Assembly (NCBI RefSeq): GCF_038419845.1
Contig: NZ_JBCAQT010000012.1
Span: 1 to 64,000, forward strand
DNA from: Marinimicrobium sp038419845
Lineage (GTDB): Bacteria > Pseudomonadota > Gammaproteobacteria > Pseudomonadales > Cellvibrionaceae
Direction of reading: 5' to 3'
DNA: 64,000 nucleotides
Below, in pieces: positions 25,519 through 35,880 of this stretch (its first letter is position 1; every line of letters begins with the position of its first letter). A program made the position numbers and the translations under genes. A model generated the notes under the pieces. It was not told where the DNA came from. It made no database searches and saw only the letters and a list, made by a program, of their open reading frames with translations.

Positions 25519-25806
25519 CTACTGGTTTCGCCCTGCCAGGAACTTGGCCGCATAGGAGCAACTGGCTTCCATTGCCCAGCCCTGATCTCTAGCCCAGGCG
25601 ATCCCACGACGAACCAGTTGTTCAGCCAACCCTTTGTTGCGATGCTCGGGAGGCACGTAGGTGCGCGTAAAATCAACGAGGGTTCGGCCCGGGTCGCCTG
25701 ATGGGTCCTCGTGGATGGCGTAATTGAGCTCCGCAGGGGTATCGCCACCGAGGGGGATGATGAAACGCCGATTATCCGGGTCGTGGATGATGTTGTCTTT
25801 GCTCAT
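25519..25806 (-). CDS. Small GNAT-type N-acetyltransferase (COG2388/NATD1-like)
   Basis: The 95-residue protein is a minimal GNAT domain of the COG2388/GTLF3B type. It has an N-terminal strand pair (NRRFIIPLGGDTPAELNYAI), the core FTRTYVPPEHRNKGLAEQLV acetyl-CoA-binding segment and WAMEASCSYAAKFL, where the conserved cysteine near the end is typical of this family. The substrate is unknown. ATG 25806 has CAGGAGG upstream; the longer frame to 25854 has no such site. It converges on the GGDEF–EAL gene, whose stop is 45 bases away. Confidence 0.85.
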   Translation of the reverse strand: MSKDNIIHDPDNRRFIIPLGGDTPAELNYAIHEDPSGDPGRTLVDFTRTYVPPEHRNKGLAEQLVRRGIAWARDQGWAMEASCSYAAKFLAGRNQ

Positions 25807-26126
25807 AATAACCTCCTGTTTGTTCATCTTCGGACTAAATTCAACGCCTTGCAACCCGGCCAGCTGCCAAGCAGGCTAATGGCTGTGCGCGACAATGGCC
25901 GCCCAATGCCGAACACGTAAATTAACGTTAAGACGTACGCATGGCGTCAGCCCCTTCCCTTTTACTCGCTCTGAAGCTCGCTATACTGTCGTAAGTGCCA
26001 TTGTGTCTGCGACCCGGTTCGCGACCCCGCTTGTGCCCAACTAATCCGTGATTCGTCAGAGGACGTACGCTTAGGATTGTAGGGATTCCGCGGCCCTACC
26101 CTGCCCACTCACCCTGAGGAGCCAAT
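25807..26126. other. Intergenic region before the CDGSH fusion gene
   Basis: This 320-base spacer between divergent genes holds a good -10-like TATACT at 25982–25987 reading right, but its -35 partner is weak. GAGGAG lies directly before the CDGSH fusion start. Nothing else was seen. Confidence 0.4.
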
Positions 26127-27707
26127 ATGAGTCAGCCCATTATCGCGAATAACAAGCCGACCAAAGTCAATCTTGAAAAAGGTGAGGAATACGCCTTTTG
26201 CATGTGTGGCCGGTCGTCGGATCAACCCTTTTGCGACGGCTCTCATGCCGGCACCGGGATCAAACCCAAGATGTTCAAGGCCGAAAAAGACGGGGATGCG
26301 GTGCTCTGCCAGTGTAAACAGACTGGCGATGCGCCCTTCTGTGATGGCACCCACAAAAACTTCAGTAATGACGACGTGGGCAAGGAAGCTCCTGCCGAGG
26401 AGAGTAAGGAGAGTAAGAGCGAATCCGGTGCGAAAAAGGACCCAGGCAGCTCTGCCCCCAGCCCCAAGGCGACGCCGGAAGAGCCGACGGTGGAGTTCAT
26501 TCATCAGCTGGCCAAAGACGGGCTGAAAAGCGTGGGACCGCACGGCCCTACCGTCGCGATGGGCGTGCCGCGCAAGGACCTGCCGCACTGGGACGATCTG
26601 CAGCTGATGGCGGCGCAGATGGCGACCAAACCCCTGATGGAAGATGCCGAAGTGGATACCGAGCTGGTGATCGGGCCCGAGGCGAAAAAGCCCCTGACTC
26701 TGAAAATGCCGCTGTTTGTGTCCGATATGAGCTTTGGCGCCCTGTCGGAGGAGGCCAAGATCGCACTCGCCCGGGGCGCGGAGCTTGCGGGTACCGGCAT
26801 CTGTTCGGGTGAAGGCGGCATGCTGCCTGAGGAGAAAGCCGAGAACAGCCGTTACTTTTACGAGCTGGCGAGCGCCCGGTTCGGCTACGATGAAAAGCTG
26901 CTGGAAGACATTCAGGCCTTTCATTTCAAAGGCGGCCAGGGTGCAAAAACCGGCACTGGCGGGCACCTTCCCGGCAATAAAACGACCGCCAAAATCGCGC
27001 AGGTCAGACACATAGAGGAAGGGAAACCCTCCACTTCTCCGCCAACTTTCAAGGATCTGTCCAGCGCGGCTGACTTCAGACACTTCGCCGACCGTGTCCG
27101 TGAGATATCCGGTGGCGTTCCGGTCGGGTTCAAGCTCAGTGCCAATCACATTGAGCGGGATATCCAGTTCGCTCTGGATGCCGGGGCCGACTATCTGATT
27201 CTCGACGGTCGCGGCGGCGGCACCGGCGCCGCGCCGGCAATGTTCCGGGACCATATCAGTGTGCCCACAATCCCCGCCCTTGCCCGCGCCCGCCGGTACC
27301 TGGACGAACAGAAAGCGAGCGGGCGGGTAACGCTCATTGTGACCGGCGGGCTGCGAGTCCCGGTGGATTTTGTCAAAGCACTGGCGTTGGGGGCGGATGG
27401 CATCGCGTTGGCCAACAGCGCGATCCAGGCGGTCGGCTGTGTCGGTGCCAGAATCTGCAACACCAACAATTGCCCGGCGGGCGTGGCCACTCAGCGGGAA
27501 GATCTGCGCAAACGGCTCAATGTTGATCAGTCCGCCGAGCGGCTCAGGAACTTCCTGGAGGCCTCGGTGGACCTGATGCAGGTCATGGCCCGAGCCTGTG
27601 GTCACGACTCGCTGAGTCAGTTCAACCCCGAGGATCTGTCGACCTGGAAACGGGACATGGCATTATTGTCCGGTGTGCGTTATGCAGGCGTTGGTCCGGT
27701 TTCATGA
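26127..27707 (+). CDS. Double CDGSH iron–sulfur domain fused to glutamate synthase-like FMN domain
   Basis: The 526-residue protein starts with two CDGSH domains: CMCGRSSDQPFCDGSH (about 25–40) and CQCKQTGDAPFCDGTH (about 61–76), each with the three-Cys one-His [2Fe-2S] ligand set. A charged Ser/Glu/Lys linker follows (about 80–120). The rest is the FMN-binding central and synthase part of GltB: SDMSFGALSEEAKIALARGA, GRGGGTGAAP and the 3Fe-4S cysteine motif CVGARICNTNNCPAGVATQ. No glutaminase domain is present, so it is probably a ferredoxin-like-linked FMN oxidoreductase rather than a full glutamate synthase. It has its own GAGGAG site and no operon partner. Its substrate is unknown. Confidence 0.9.
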   Translation: MSQPIIANNKPTKVNLEKGEEYAFCMCGRSSDQPFCDGSHAGTGIKPKMFKAEKDGDAVLCQCKQTGDAPFCDGTHKNFSNDDVGKEAPAEESKESKSESGAKKDPGSSAPSPKATPEEPTVEFIHQLAKDGLKSVGPHGPTVAMGVPRKDLPHWDDLQLMAAQMATKPLMEDAEVDTELVIGPEAKKPLTLKMPLFVSDMSFGALSEEAKIALARGAELAGTGICSGEGGMLPEEKAENSRYFYELASARFGYDEKLLEDIQAFHFKGGQGAKTGTGGHLPGNKTTAKIAQVRHIEEGKPSTSPPTFKDLSSAADFRHFADRVREISGGVPVGFKLSANHIERDIQFALDAGADYLILDGRGGGTGAAPAMFRDHISVPTIPALARARRYLDEQKASGRVTLIVTGGLRVPVDFVKALALGADGIALANSAIQAVGCVGARICNTNNCPAGVATQREDLRKRLNVDQSAERLRNFLEASVDLMQVMARACGHDSLSQFNPEDLSTWKRDMALLSGVRYAGVGPVS

Positions 27708-27711
27708 TGGG

Positions 27712-29448
27712 TCAAGGAGCGAGGCTCGCAGCCCGCTCCAGCAGCCTGGTGGCCTCTTCGTGACGCCCCCGTTGACGCAGGATCGAACCCAGCGTATCCA
27801 TCAATTGGGGGTTGTCCGAGACCAGTGAGTTGGCCTTCCGCGCCAGTCGCTCCGCTTCCTGAAGGTCTCCCGCGTCGGCCAGCAATGTGGCGAGATTATT
27901 CAGAACGAGGGCGTTGTCGGATACGTCTTCCAGTACCCGACGGTAAAGCTCAATGGCTTTTTGATCCTGACCATCGGCCTGGAGTCGCGACGCATAAAAA
28001 ATGGCGGTGTCGTTATTCGCTACCCGCTCGTGCAGCTCGCCCGCCGAGGTGGCGGCCGCTCCCGTATCGCCGATACGTGACTGGGCCAGGCTCAAGGTTC
28101 TCAATACGGTGGGGTTTTCAGGCGCCAACTTGTGCGCGCGCTCCAGCTCGGGGATGGCCTCATCGTAACGAGTCAGTGCGGCGAGGTAGCTGCCCAGACG
28201 CAACCTCAGATAAACACTCTCCGGCATCTGTTCAAGCCCCTGCCGGAGAGCCGCTTCCCCTTCCTTGTAAGCTTTCTCCGCCATAAATAATTCAGACAGT
28301 TCCGCGTAGACGTTCGCATCGGCCAATTCCCGCTCGACCAGATCCCGGTATAGAGCCCTGGCTTTATCGGGCTGATCATTATCGAGATGGTAGCGAGCTC
28401 GGCGTTTGAGCGCATAGCGGCGGTCACCGCCGGCCTTGATGTAGTCATTGAACGTCGATTCGGCCTGCTCGACCCGATCAAGGGCGAGCAGCGCTTTCGC
28501 TTTTTCCGCCAGTGCCTTGTCCCACTCCGGGTGGCGGGATACAAGCGGCTCGAGCAACGCCAGAGACCGATCCGGATTGCCGGTCAGGCGCTGGCTGATC
28601 GCCATTCCCAGCCGTGCCTCCCTCAATTCCGGGTCCAGACTCTCAGCTTGTTCAAAGCGCTGGTAAGCCTTTTCAAACTGCTCCAGCTCGAGATAGGCCG
28701 TCGCGAGTATCAGGTGGGCCCTCGGTGCCGAGGCCTCCATTGGCAGGCGGGGTTCCAGTACTTCGACGGCCCGGTTGTGTTGACCGGTCGCGCCGTACAG
28801 CCTTGCCAGGTTGACCGAAACGCCCAGGTAATCGATGGGCGTACCCTTTAGTCCCTTTTCGAGGTGGCTGATAGCGCGGGCAGGTTCGTTTTTGAATTCG
28901 TAGAGCAAGCCCAGCCTCTGGTGGGCGAAGTGGTCATTCGGATTGATTGCAACGGCCTTTTCCAGCGACACCTTCGCGGTTTCGATCTCACCCGCTTCCA
29001 TCTGAATGACGCCCAGCTTGGTCCAGGGGCCGCTCTGGTCGCTTTCCAGTTCAGTGGCTGTCGAGAGCGCTTCGAGTGCTTGCGCCTCGTTGCCTTGCAG
29101 AAACTCGGCCGTGCCGATTATCTCGTGGGCCAGGCCGGACCGGGGATGCTTTTCCAGAAACTGTCTGGATCGGCTGATAACGCCGTCATAGTCCTTTTGT
29201 TTGAACCGACGATTGATGGCGGCAATGAACCTGACGTCCGGGTTCCCTCTAAGGCTGACAATAGGTTCAGGGCGTGATGAACTTGCCTTGTTGACAGTGG
29301 GGTGTTGAAGATCGGTAAAGGGTTGATCGTCTGGCACCAGCTCGATCGGGGCGGCGGTGGCAACGCAGGCGCCGCAAAATGCCAGAAGAAAGAAAATACA
29401 AGTAAAGCCCTTCCCGGCTTTATGGATTCCAGTGTATCTCGCGATCAC
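27712..29448 (-). CDS. Secreted tetratricopeptide repeat protein
   Basis: The 578-residue protein has an N-terminal hydrophobic signal segment (FTCIFFLLAFCGACVATAA) and then about twelve TPR units over residues 75–578. Examples are AEFLQGNEAQALEALSTATE, AYLELEQFEKAYQRFEQAE and LADAGDLQEAERLARKAN. The arrangement resembles TPR proteins of PEP-CTERM/exopolysaccharide systems, and its upstream neighbour is a PEP-CTERM protein, though a terminator-like hairpin separates them. The start appears to be GTG and is not certain. Its role is probably protein–protein scaffolding in the periplasm. No direct partner can be named. Confidence 0.8.
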   Translation of the reverse strand: MIARYTGIHKAGKGFTCIFFLLAFCGACVATAAPIELVPDDQPFTDLQHPTVNKASSSRPEPIVSLRGNPDVRFIAAINRRFKQKDYDGVISRSRQFLEKHPRSGLAHEIIGTAEFLQGNEAQALEALSTATELESDQSGPWTKLGVIQMEAGEIETAKVSLEKAVAINPNDHFAHQRLGLLYEFKNEPARAISHLEKGLKGTPIDYLGVSVNLARLYGATGQHNRAVEVLEPRLPMEASAPRAHLILATAYLELEQFEKAYQRFEQAESLDPELREARLGMAISQRLTGNPDRSLALLEPLVSRHPEWDKALAEKAKALLALDRVEQAESTFNDYIKAGGDRRYALKRRARYHLDNDQPDKARALYRDLVERELADANVYAELSELFMAEKAYKEGEAALRQGLEQMPESVYLRLRLGSYLAALTRYDEAIPELERAHKLAPENPTVLRTLSLAQSRIGDTGAAATSAGELHERVANNDTAIFYASRLQADGQDQKAIELYRRVLEDVSDNALVLNNLATLLADAGDLQEAERLARKANSLVSDNPQLMDTLGSILRQRGRHEEATRLLERAASLAP

Positions 29449-29510
29449 AGTGCAGGCCCTCGCAACGAATTATTCGCTTTATTAAAGCACGTTCGCCGGA
29501 CAAATTGAAC

Positions 29511-29532
29511 AAGCGGGCCCGGAGGCCCGCTT
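29511..29532 (-). terminator. Hairpin terminator after the PEP-CTERM gene
   Basis: AAGCGGGCC (29511–29519) and GGCCCGCTT (29524–29532) make a perfect 9-bp GC-rich stem with a CGGA loop, 65 bases after the stop of the leftward PEP-CTERM gene. The minus strand then reads GTTCAATTTG, a modest U-rich tail. Confidence 0.6.
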
Positions 29533-29597
29533 CTCGCATTTCCAAATTACCCGGCACATATCAGCCGGGCACAGGATATGTCAGATATCGGTCAGCT

Positions 29598-30689
29598 TCA
29601 GGACCGACGACATTTGCGGCGGCGAAAGCCGACCAGGCTTAACAGAGCGGTGCCGAGCAGAGCGACCGACGAAGGTTCGGGCACGGATACGCTGCCCTCT
29701 CCCACAATAAAGCGATCCGCTTCCGTGGCGACAATGCCTCCGTCAACCAGGGCATGAGTGTCGAAACTGTGTGTGCCCTCGGCCATGCCAGTGAAGGTAA
29801 CATCAAATTCGAAAGTTCGCTCAGTTGTCCGGTCGTAGACACCGGTCGCAGTGTCACCGGAGCAGGTGCCAATATCGGCGCTCACACAAGCCACCGAGAC
29901 ACCGACACCTGGCATCCCCGCCCCCAGATCATCGACGGTCACTTCCGAATAATCGAAGAGACTACCGGTTACCAGGGAGGAAATGGCGCCCACCAGGTCA
30001 GTGGTAGAGCCCGCGGCGAACGCGGTTCCACCAATACCCTCCAGGGAGGTGGTGAAAGCGCTATCGTAACTGATGCCCAGAAGGTTGACATTGTTGTCGG
30101 TCAGGGCTGTCTGTACGGAGCTTGCGTTGTCAGTCCCGTCGGGTCCGGTTTTAAAGCTGGCGTCCCCGAAGGTGACGATGAAGCGGTTGGATCCGGGTCG
30201 CCAGCTGGTCTCGGTAGCGGTCTCGTAGAGGGCGGCATAGCCCACTTCCGGAAAATCACCGCCACAACCCCCACTTGCCCCAGCAACTGTACAGCTTCCA
30301 CTGTCCCACATATCGTTGATGCCGGAGCTGTCCCCGGTATTGGTGGCGTTCAGATCGACGTGAGTCCCATCATGGAGCGGGTCGCCATACCAGCCACTGC
30401 CGGACTGGAGGTTACCCAGGCCTCCCAGGGAGCTCAAAATGTCATTCGCCGAACTCTTGGCGGCCGAAATTTCGCCCCCCATGCTGCCCGTTATATCGAA
30501 CACGAACATGACGTCGACGACAGACGAGGTTGCTTCCTCAGTCACGGTGACGGTTTTTCGGACGGTAACGCTTTCTCCCACATCAAGAGAGTCAGAATAA
30601 CTGGCGGGATCGATCGAGTCGGCCAATACCATTCCCGGTACCAGCATAACTGGTAAGCCCGTCAAAATTGTACGGATGAGATGTTTCAT
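29598..30689 (-). CDS. von Willebrand factor A domain protein with PEP-CTERM sorting signal
   Basis: The 363-residue secreted protein has a signal peptide (about 1–23) and a vWA domain with a MIDAS-like DITGSMGG at residues 65–72, followed by a beta-rich region. The C-terminal sorting signal has VPEPSSVALLGTALLSLVGF followed by RRRK, the classic PEP-CTERM pattern: PEP motif, hydrophobic helix, basic tail. Such proteins are cut and transferred by an exosortase, which must be encoded elsewhere because none is in the window. The likely role is at the cell surface or in the extracellular matrix, with Mg2+/Ca2+-dependent binding through the vWA site. AAAGGAA precedes the ATG. Confidence 0.9.
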   Translation of the reverse strand: MKHLIRTILTGLPVMLVPGMVLADSIDPASYSDSLDVGESVTVRKTVTVTEEATSSVVDVMFVFDITGSMGGEISAAKSSANDILSSLGGLGNLQSGSGWYGDPLHDGTHVDLNATNTGDSSGINDMWDSGSCTVAGASGGCGGDFPEVGYAALYETATETSWRPGSNRFIVTFGDASFKTGPDGTDNASSVQTALTDNNVNLLGISYDSAFTTSLEGIGGTAFAAGSTTDLVGAISSLVTGSLFDYSEVTVDDLGAGMPGVGVSVACVSADIGTCSGDTATGVYDRTTERTFEFDVTFTGMAEGTHSFDTHALVDGGIVATEADRFIVGEGSVSVPEPSSVALLGTALLSLVGFRRRKCRRS

Positions 30690-31143
30690 TTCCTTTTACC
30701 CCAAGTGTTCGTTAGTGGCTACATTGGTTGTAAACATACTGCACTTTTAGATCGTTACCGATCACCAGCATCAGTATATTTTTGTCTTAGCAAATCTCAT
30801 GCCCGAAAAATATTCCCTTATATTTCAAAAAGATAGGGTTAATGCTCTACCCTTCTCTCTCCAGTTGTAAATTTTAATGACAGCCTGACCGGCGCATGAT
30901 TTTTGGATGCGAAAAAATGCGCAGCGCAACCCGTCGACATCACCACAATGCACCATCAGTTTTTGCCGTAACTTGATGGAAAGGCTATTGTTGGCAGATA
31001 AAACAACAAGTGTCGGGAGCCTGGAACAGTCGGGATCGTGTGTGGTGTTCAAGATTCCGACGATGCGAGTCGGTTTTATGAACGGAATGCGGAATAATCC
31101 GCCAAAGAGAGGAAATTAACCCGTTCATGACAGAGGCGCATAA
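30690..31143. other. Intergenic region upstream of the PEP-CTERM gene
   Basis: About 450 bases, more AT-rich than the surroundings, separate the PEP-CTERM gene from the katG terminator. It should hold the PEP-CTERM promoter. Short frames exist on both strands (for example 30907–31119, 70 codons) but none has a recognisable motif or a good ribosome site, so I do not call a gene. Confidence 0.5.
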
Positions 31144-31184
31144 AAAAAGGGCGCCCTCACGGTTGTGAGGGCGCCCTTTTTATT
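31144..31184 (-). terminator. Strong bidirectional terminator downstream of katG
   Basis: AAAAAGGGCGCCCTCAC (31144–31160) pairs perfectly with GTGAGGGCGCCCTTTTT (31165–31181) around a GGTT loop. The 12-bp GC stem is flanked by A- and T-runs, so it would stop transcription from both sides. It lies 30 bases after the katG stop. Confidence 0.92.
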
Positions 31185-31213
31185 GGACCGTTTACAGTAC
31201 GGTGGTGAGGAAA

Positions 31214-33442
<2,229 letters not shown>

Positions 33443-33621
33443 TACTTTCTCCTGTTTGATTCCAAGGTTGTTTATTGATCCTTACGATACAGTTAAGACC
33501 ATACACCTGGCATGGTCCATTAAGAAAATTTGTTTTTCTTACCATCGCGATAACTTTTGGCTATCTGTTCTCTGCTTCATGAGGAAGCGACTTGAGAGAA
33601 TGCGTCGCATCAGGCCCGACG

Positions 33622-35880
33622 TCAGTGGATGTCCCACCATTCCGGTAACAACTGCCTGACCTGTCCGCGCGCAAAACGATCGTCGATCAGATGTACCACG
33701 CCCCGGTCGCCCTCGCCGCGGATGACCCGCCCCGCCGCCTGCACGACTTTGCGCAGGCCCGGGTAGAGGTAGGTGTACTCATAGCCCTGGCCGAACTGCT
33801 CATCGAGCCGGCGTTTGAGGATTTCATTCACCGGGTTGAGCTGCGGGAGGCCCAGGGTGGCGATGAACGCGCCGATCAGCCGCTCGCCCGGCAAGTCGAT
33901 GCCCTCCCCAAAGGCGCCGCCGAGCACCGCAAAGCCGATGCCCTCCCCGCCCGCTTTGAATCGGTCCAGAAATGCCTGGCGGGCGCTTTCGGACATGCGC
34001 CGATCCTGGCTCCAGACCGGCAGGTCCGGATGGTCGGCCCTGATTCGCTCCAGTACCTGTTCAAGATAGTGATAGCTGCTGAAAAAAGCCAGATAGTTGC
34101 CCGGTTGCTCCCGATACTGGTCGGCGATGAGCTGGGCAATGGGGCCGAGCGACACCGTGCGGTCGGCGTAGCGGGTGGAAATGTGCCGACTGGTGTGAAC
34201 TTCAAGCTGCTCGGCCTTGAACGGCGACGGCATCTGCATGGCCACGGTATCATCGGGCAGACCCAGCAGATCCATATAGTACTGCGCCGGCTTCAGGGTG
34301 GCGGAAAACAGTGTGGTGCTGTGGGCGCCCTCAAACCGTGGCCTGAGCGGCCCGGCCGGAATCAGGTTGCGCAGATTGATCAGGGTGCCCTTTCGTCCCC
34401 GGTTGGGCTGGCGCCAGGTCAGATCGCACAGGAAGGCTTTCTCGTCGAACAGCTCGGCGATACGCAGAAACTGAAGCGCATCGAAATAGAACTGCATCAG
34501 CTCGCTGTCCAACGCAAAGGGGTGCTCGGTCAGATAGTCAGTGATGGCACCGGTGGCCGATTGGAGGCGTTGAAGCCACTCCTCGGGCAACTGCACCTGA
34601 ATCACAAAGTCCTCCCCTTCCGGCTGGGCCCGGTTGAGGGCGTTCCAGGCGCGGTTGAGCTTCTCGAAGGAGCCTTTCAGCGCCTTCGGTGCCTGCTTTT
34701 TGATCGCCCGGAAGCGGATCTGGTCCAGTTCGGCCGAATACATGCTCCGGGCCCGCTCTACCAGGTTGTGGGCCTCATCCACCAGCACGGCGGTGCGCCA
34801 GTTCTGTTGGGTGCTCAGGGCGTAGAGCATGGCGCTCTGGTCGAAGTAGTAGTTATAGTCCCCGACAATGACGTCGCTCCAGCGGGCCATCTCCTGGCTC
34901 AGGTAGTAGGGACAGATATCGTGCGCCAGGGCCAGCTCCCGCAGGCGGCTCTGATCCAGGGTGGTCTCTTTGACCGCGGCCGCCCGTGCGGCCGGCAGGC
35001 GGTCGTAAAAGCCCTGGGCCAGCGGGCAGGAGTCGCCGTGGCAGGCCTTGTCCGGGTGCTCGCAGCTTTTCTCCCGCGCGATCAGCTCCAGGGTTCGCAG
35101 TGGCGGCATGTCGAGTTGTGCCAGGGCATCCAGTGCCAGCTTACGGCCCGGGGTTTTGGCCGTGAGAAACAGGATTCTGTCGAGCTTCTGCTCCGGGAAG
35201 GCCTTGATCAGGGGGAAGAGTGTGCCCAGGGTTTTGCCGATCCCGGTGGGCGCTTCCGCCAGCAGAGAACGCCCGCTCGCCGCCGCCCGATAAACGGCTT
35301 CGGCCAGGGGGCGCTGGCCGACCCGGAAGTCGTCATGGGGGAATGCCAGCGTTTCAGCCGCTGAATGACGCGCCTGGCGGTGTGCCATTTCCTGTCGGGC
35401 CCAGTCCAGAAACGTCCTGCAATGAGCCTTAAAAAACGCCTGTAACTCACTGGATTCAAAGGATTCCCTGATCAGCGTTTCCTGCTGTTTCACGATATCA
35501 AAGTACACCAGCGCCAACTCGACCCGGTCCAGCTCCTCCTGCTGGCACAGCAGCCAGCCATAGAGCTTGATTTGCGCCCAGTGCAGCGCCCGGTGGTTGG
35601 CGGGCATCAGGTTCAGATCGCCCCGGAAGGTTTTGATCTCCTCGAGCCGCTGGCGCTCCGGGTCGTAGCCGTCGGCCCGGCCCTGCACGGTCAGCTCTTC
35701 GTACTCGCCGCTCAGGGGCAGCTCCGCTCGATAGTGTCCGCCCCGCCGCCGGGTGACCATCTGGTGGCCTTCGATGCCTTCACGGGCCGTGGGCGAGGGA
35801 GTGAACCGCAGATCCAGATCACCGGCCTTGGCCGTGAATTCGCACAGGGCACGCACAGAGACGCGATAGCCTTCGCTCAT
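33622..35880 (-). CDS. PD-(D/E)XK nuclease–XPD/DinG-family helicase fusion
   Basis: The 752-residue protein has an N-terminal region of about 170 residues with a PD-(D/E)XK nuclease look (GRADGYDPE…RLEEIKTFRG…HWAQIKLYGWLL). A superfamily 2 XPD/DinG helicase follows: Walker A EAPTGIGKTLG (about 211–221), an iron–sulfur cysteine set (CEHPDKACHGDSC…DICPYY), LVDEAHNLVERAR, and a C-terminal motif VI-type QAAGRVIRGEGDRG. It should unwind DNA 5' to 3' using a 4Fe-4S cluster and perhaps cut it too. Its ATG overlaps the stop of the FAN1-type nuclease gene upstream (ATGA), so the two are one repair operon. Confidence 0.88.
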   Translation of the reverse strand: MSEGYRVSVRALCEFTAKAGDLDLRFTPSPTAREGIEGHQMVTRRRGGHYRAELPLSGEYEELTVQGRADGYDPERQRLEEIKTFRGDLNLMPANHRALHWAQIKLYGWLLCQQEELDRVELALVYFDIVKQQETLIRESFESSELQAFFKAHCRTFLDWARQEMAHRQARHSAAETLAFPHDDFRVGQRPLAEAVYRAAASGRSLLAEAPTGIGKTLGTLFPLIKAFPEQKLDRILFLTAKTPGRKLALDALAQLDMPPLRTLELIAREKSCEHPDKACHGDSCPLAQGFYDRLPAARAAAVKETTLDQSRLRELALAHDICPYYLSQEMARWSDVIVGDYNYYFDQSAMLYALSTQQNWRTAVLVDEAHNLVERARSMYSAELDQIRFRAIKKQAPKALKGSFEKLNRAWNALNRAQPEGEDFVIQVQLPEEWLQRLQSATGAITDYLTEHPFALDSELMQFYFDALQFLRIAELFDEKAFLCDLTWRQPNRGRKGTLINLRNLIPAGPLRPRFEGAHSTTLFSATLKPAQYYMDLLGLPDDTVAMQMPSPFKAEQLEVHTSRHISTRYADRTVSLGPIAQLIADQYREQPGNYLAFFSSYHYLEQVLERIRADHPDLPVWSQDRRMSESARQAFLDRFKAGGEGIGFAVLGGAFGEGIDLPGERLIGAFIATLGLPQLNPVNEILKRRLDEQFGQGYEYTYLYPGLRKVVQAAGRVIRGEGDRGVVHLIDDRFARGQVRQLLPEWWDIH

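Noticed and set aside
26109..27605. A 498-codon frame opposite the CDGSH fusion gene.
   Set aside because: It has no family features, while the plus-strand product has clear cofactor motifs across the same bases.
30825..31119. Short frames on both strands upstream of the PEP-CTERM gene.
   Set aside because: They have weak or non-ATG starts, no ribosome site and no recognisable motif.
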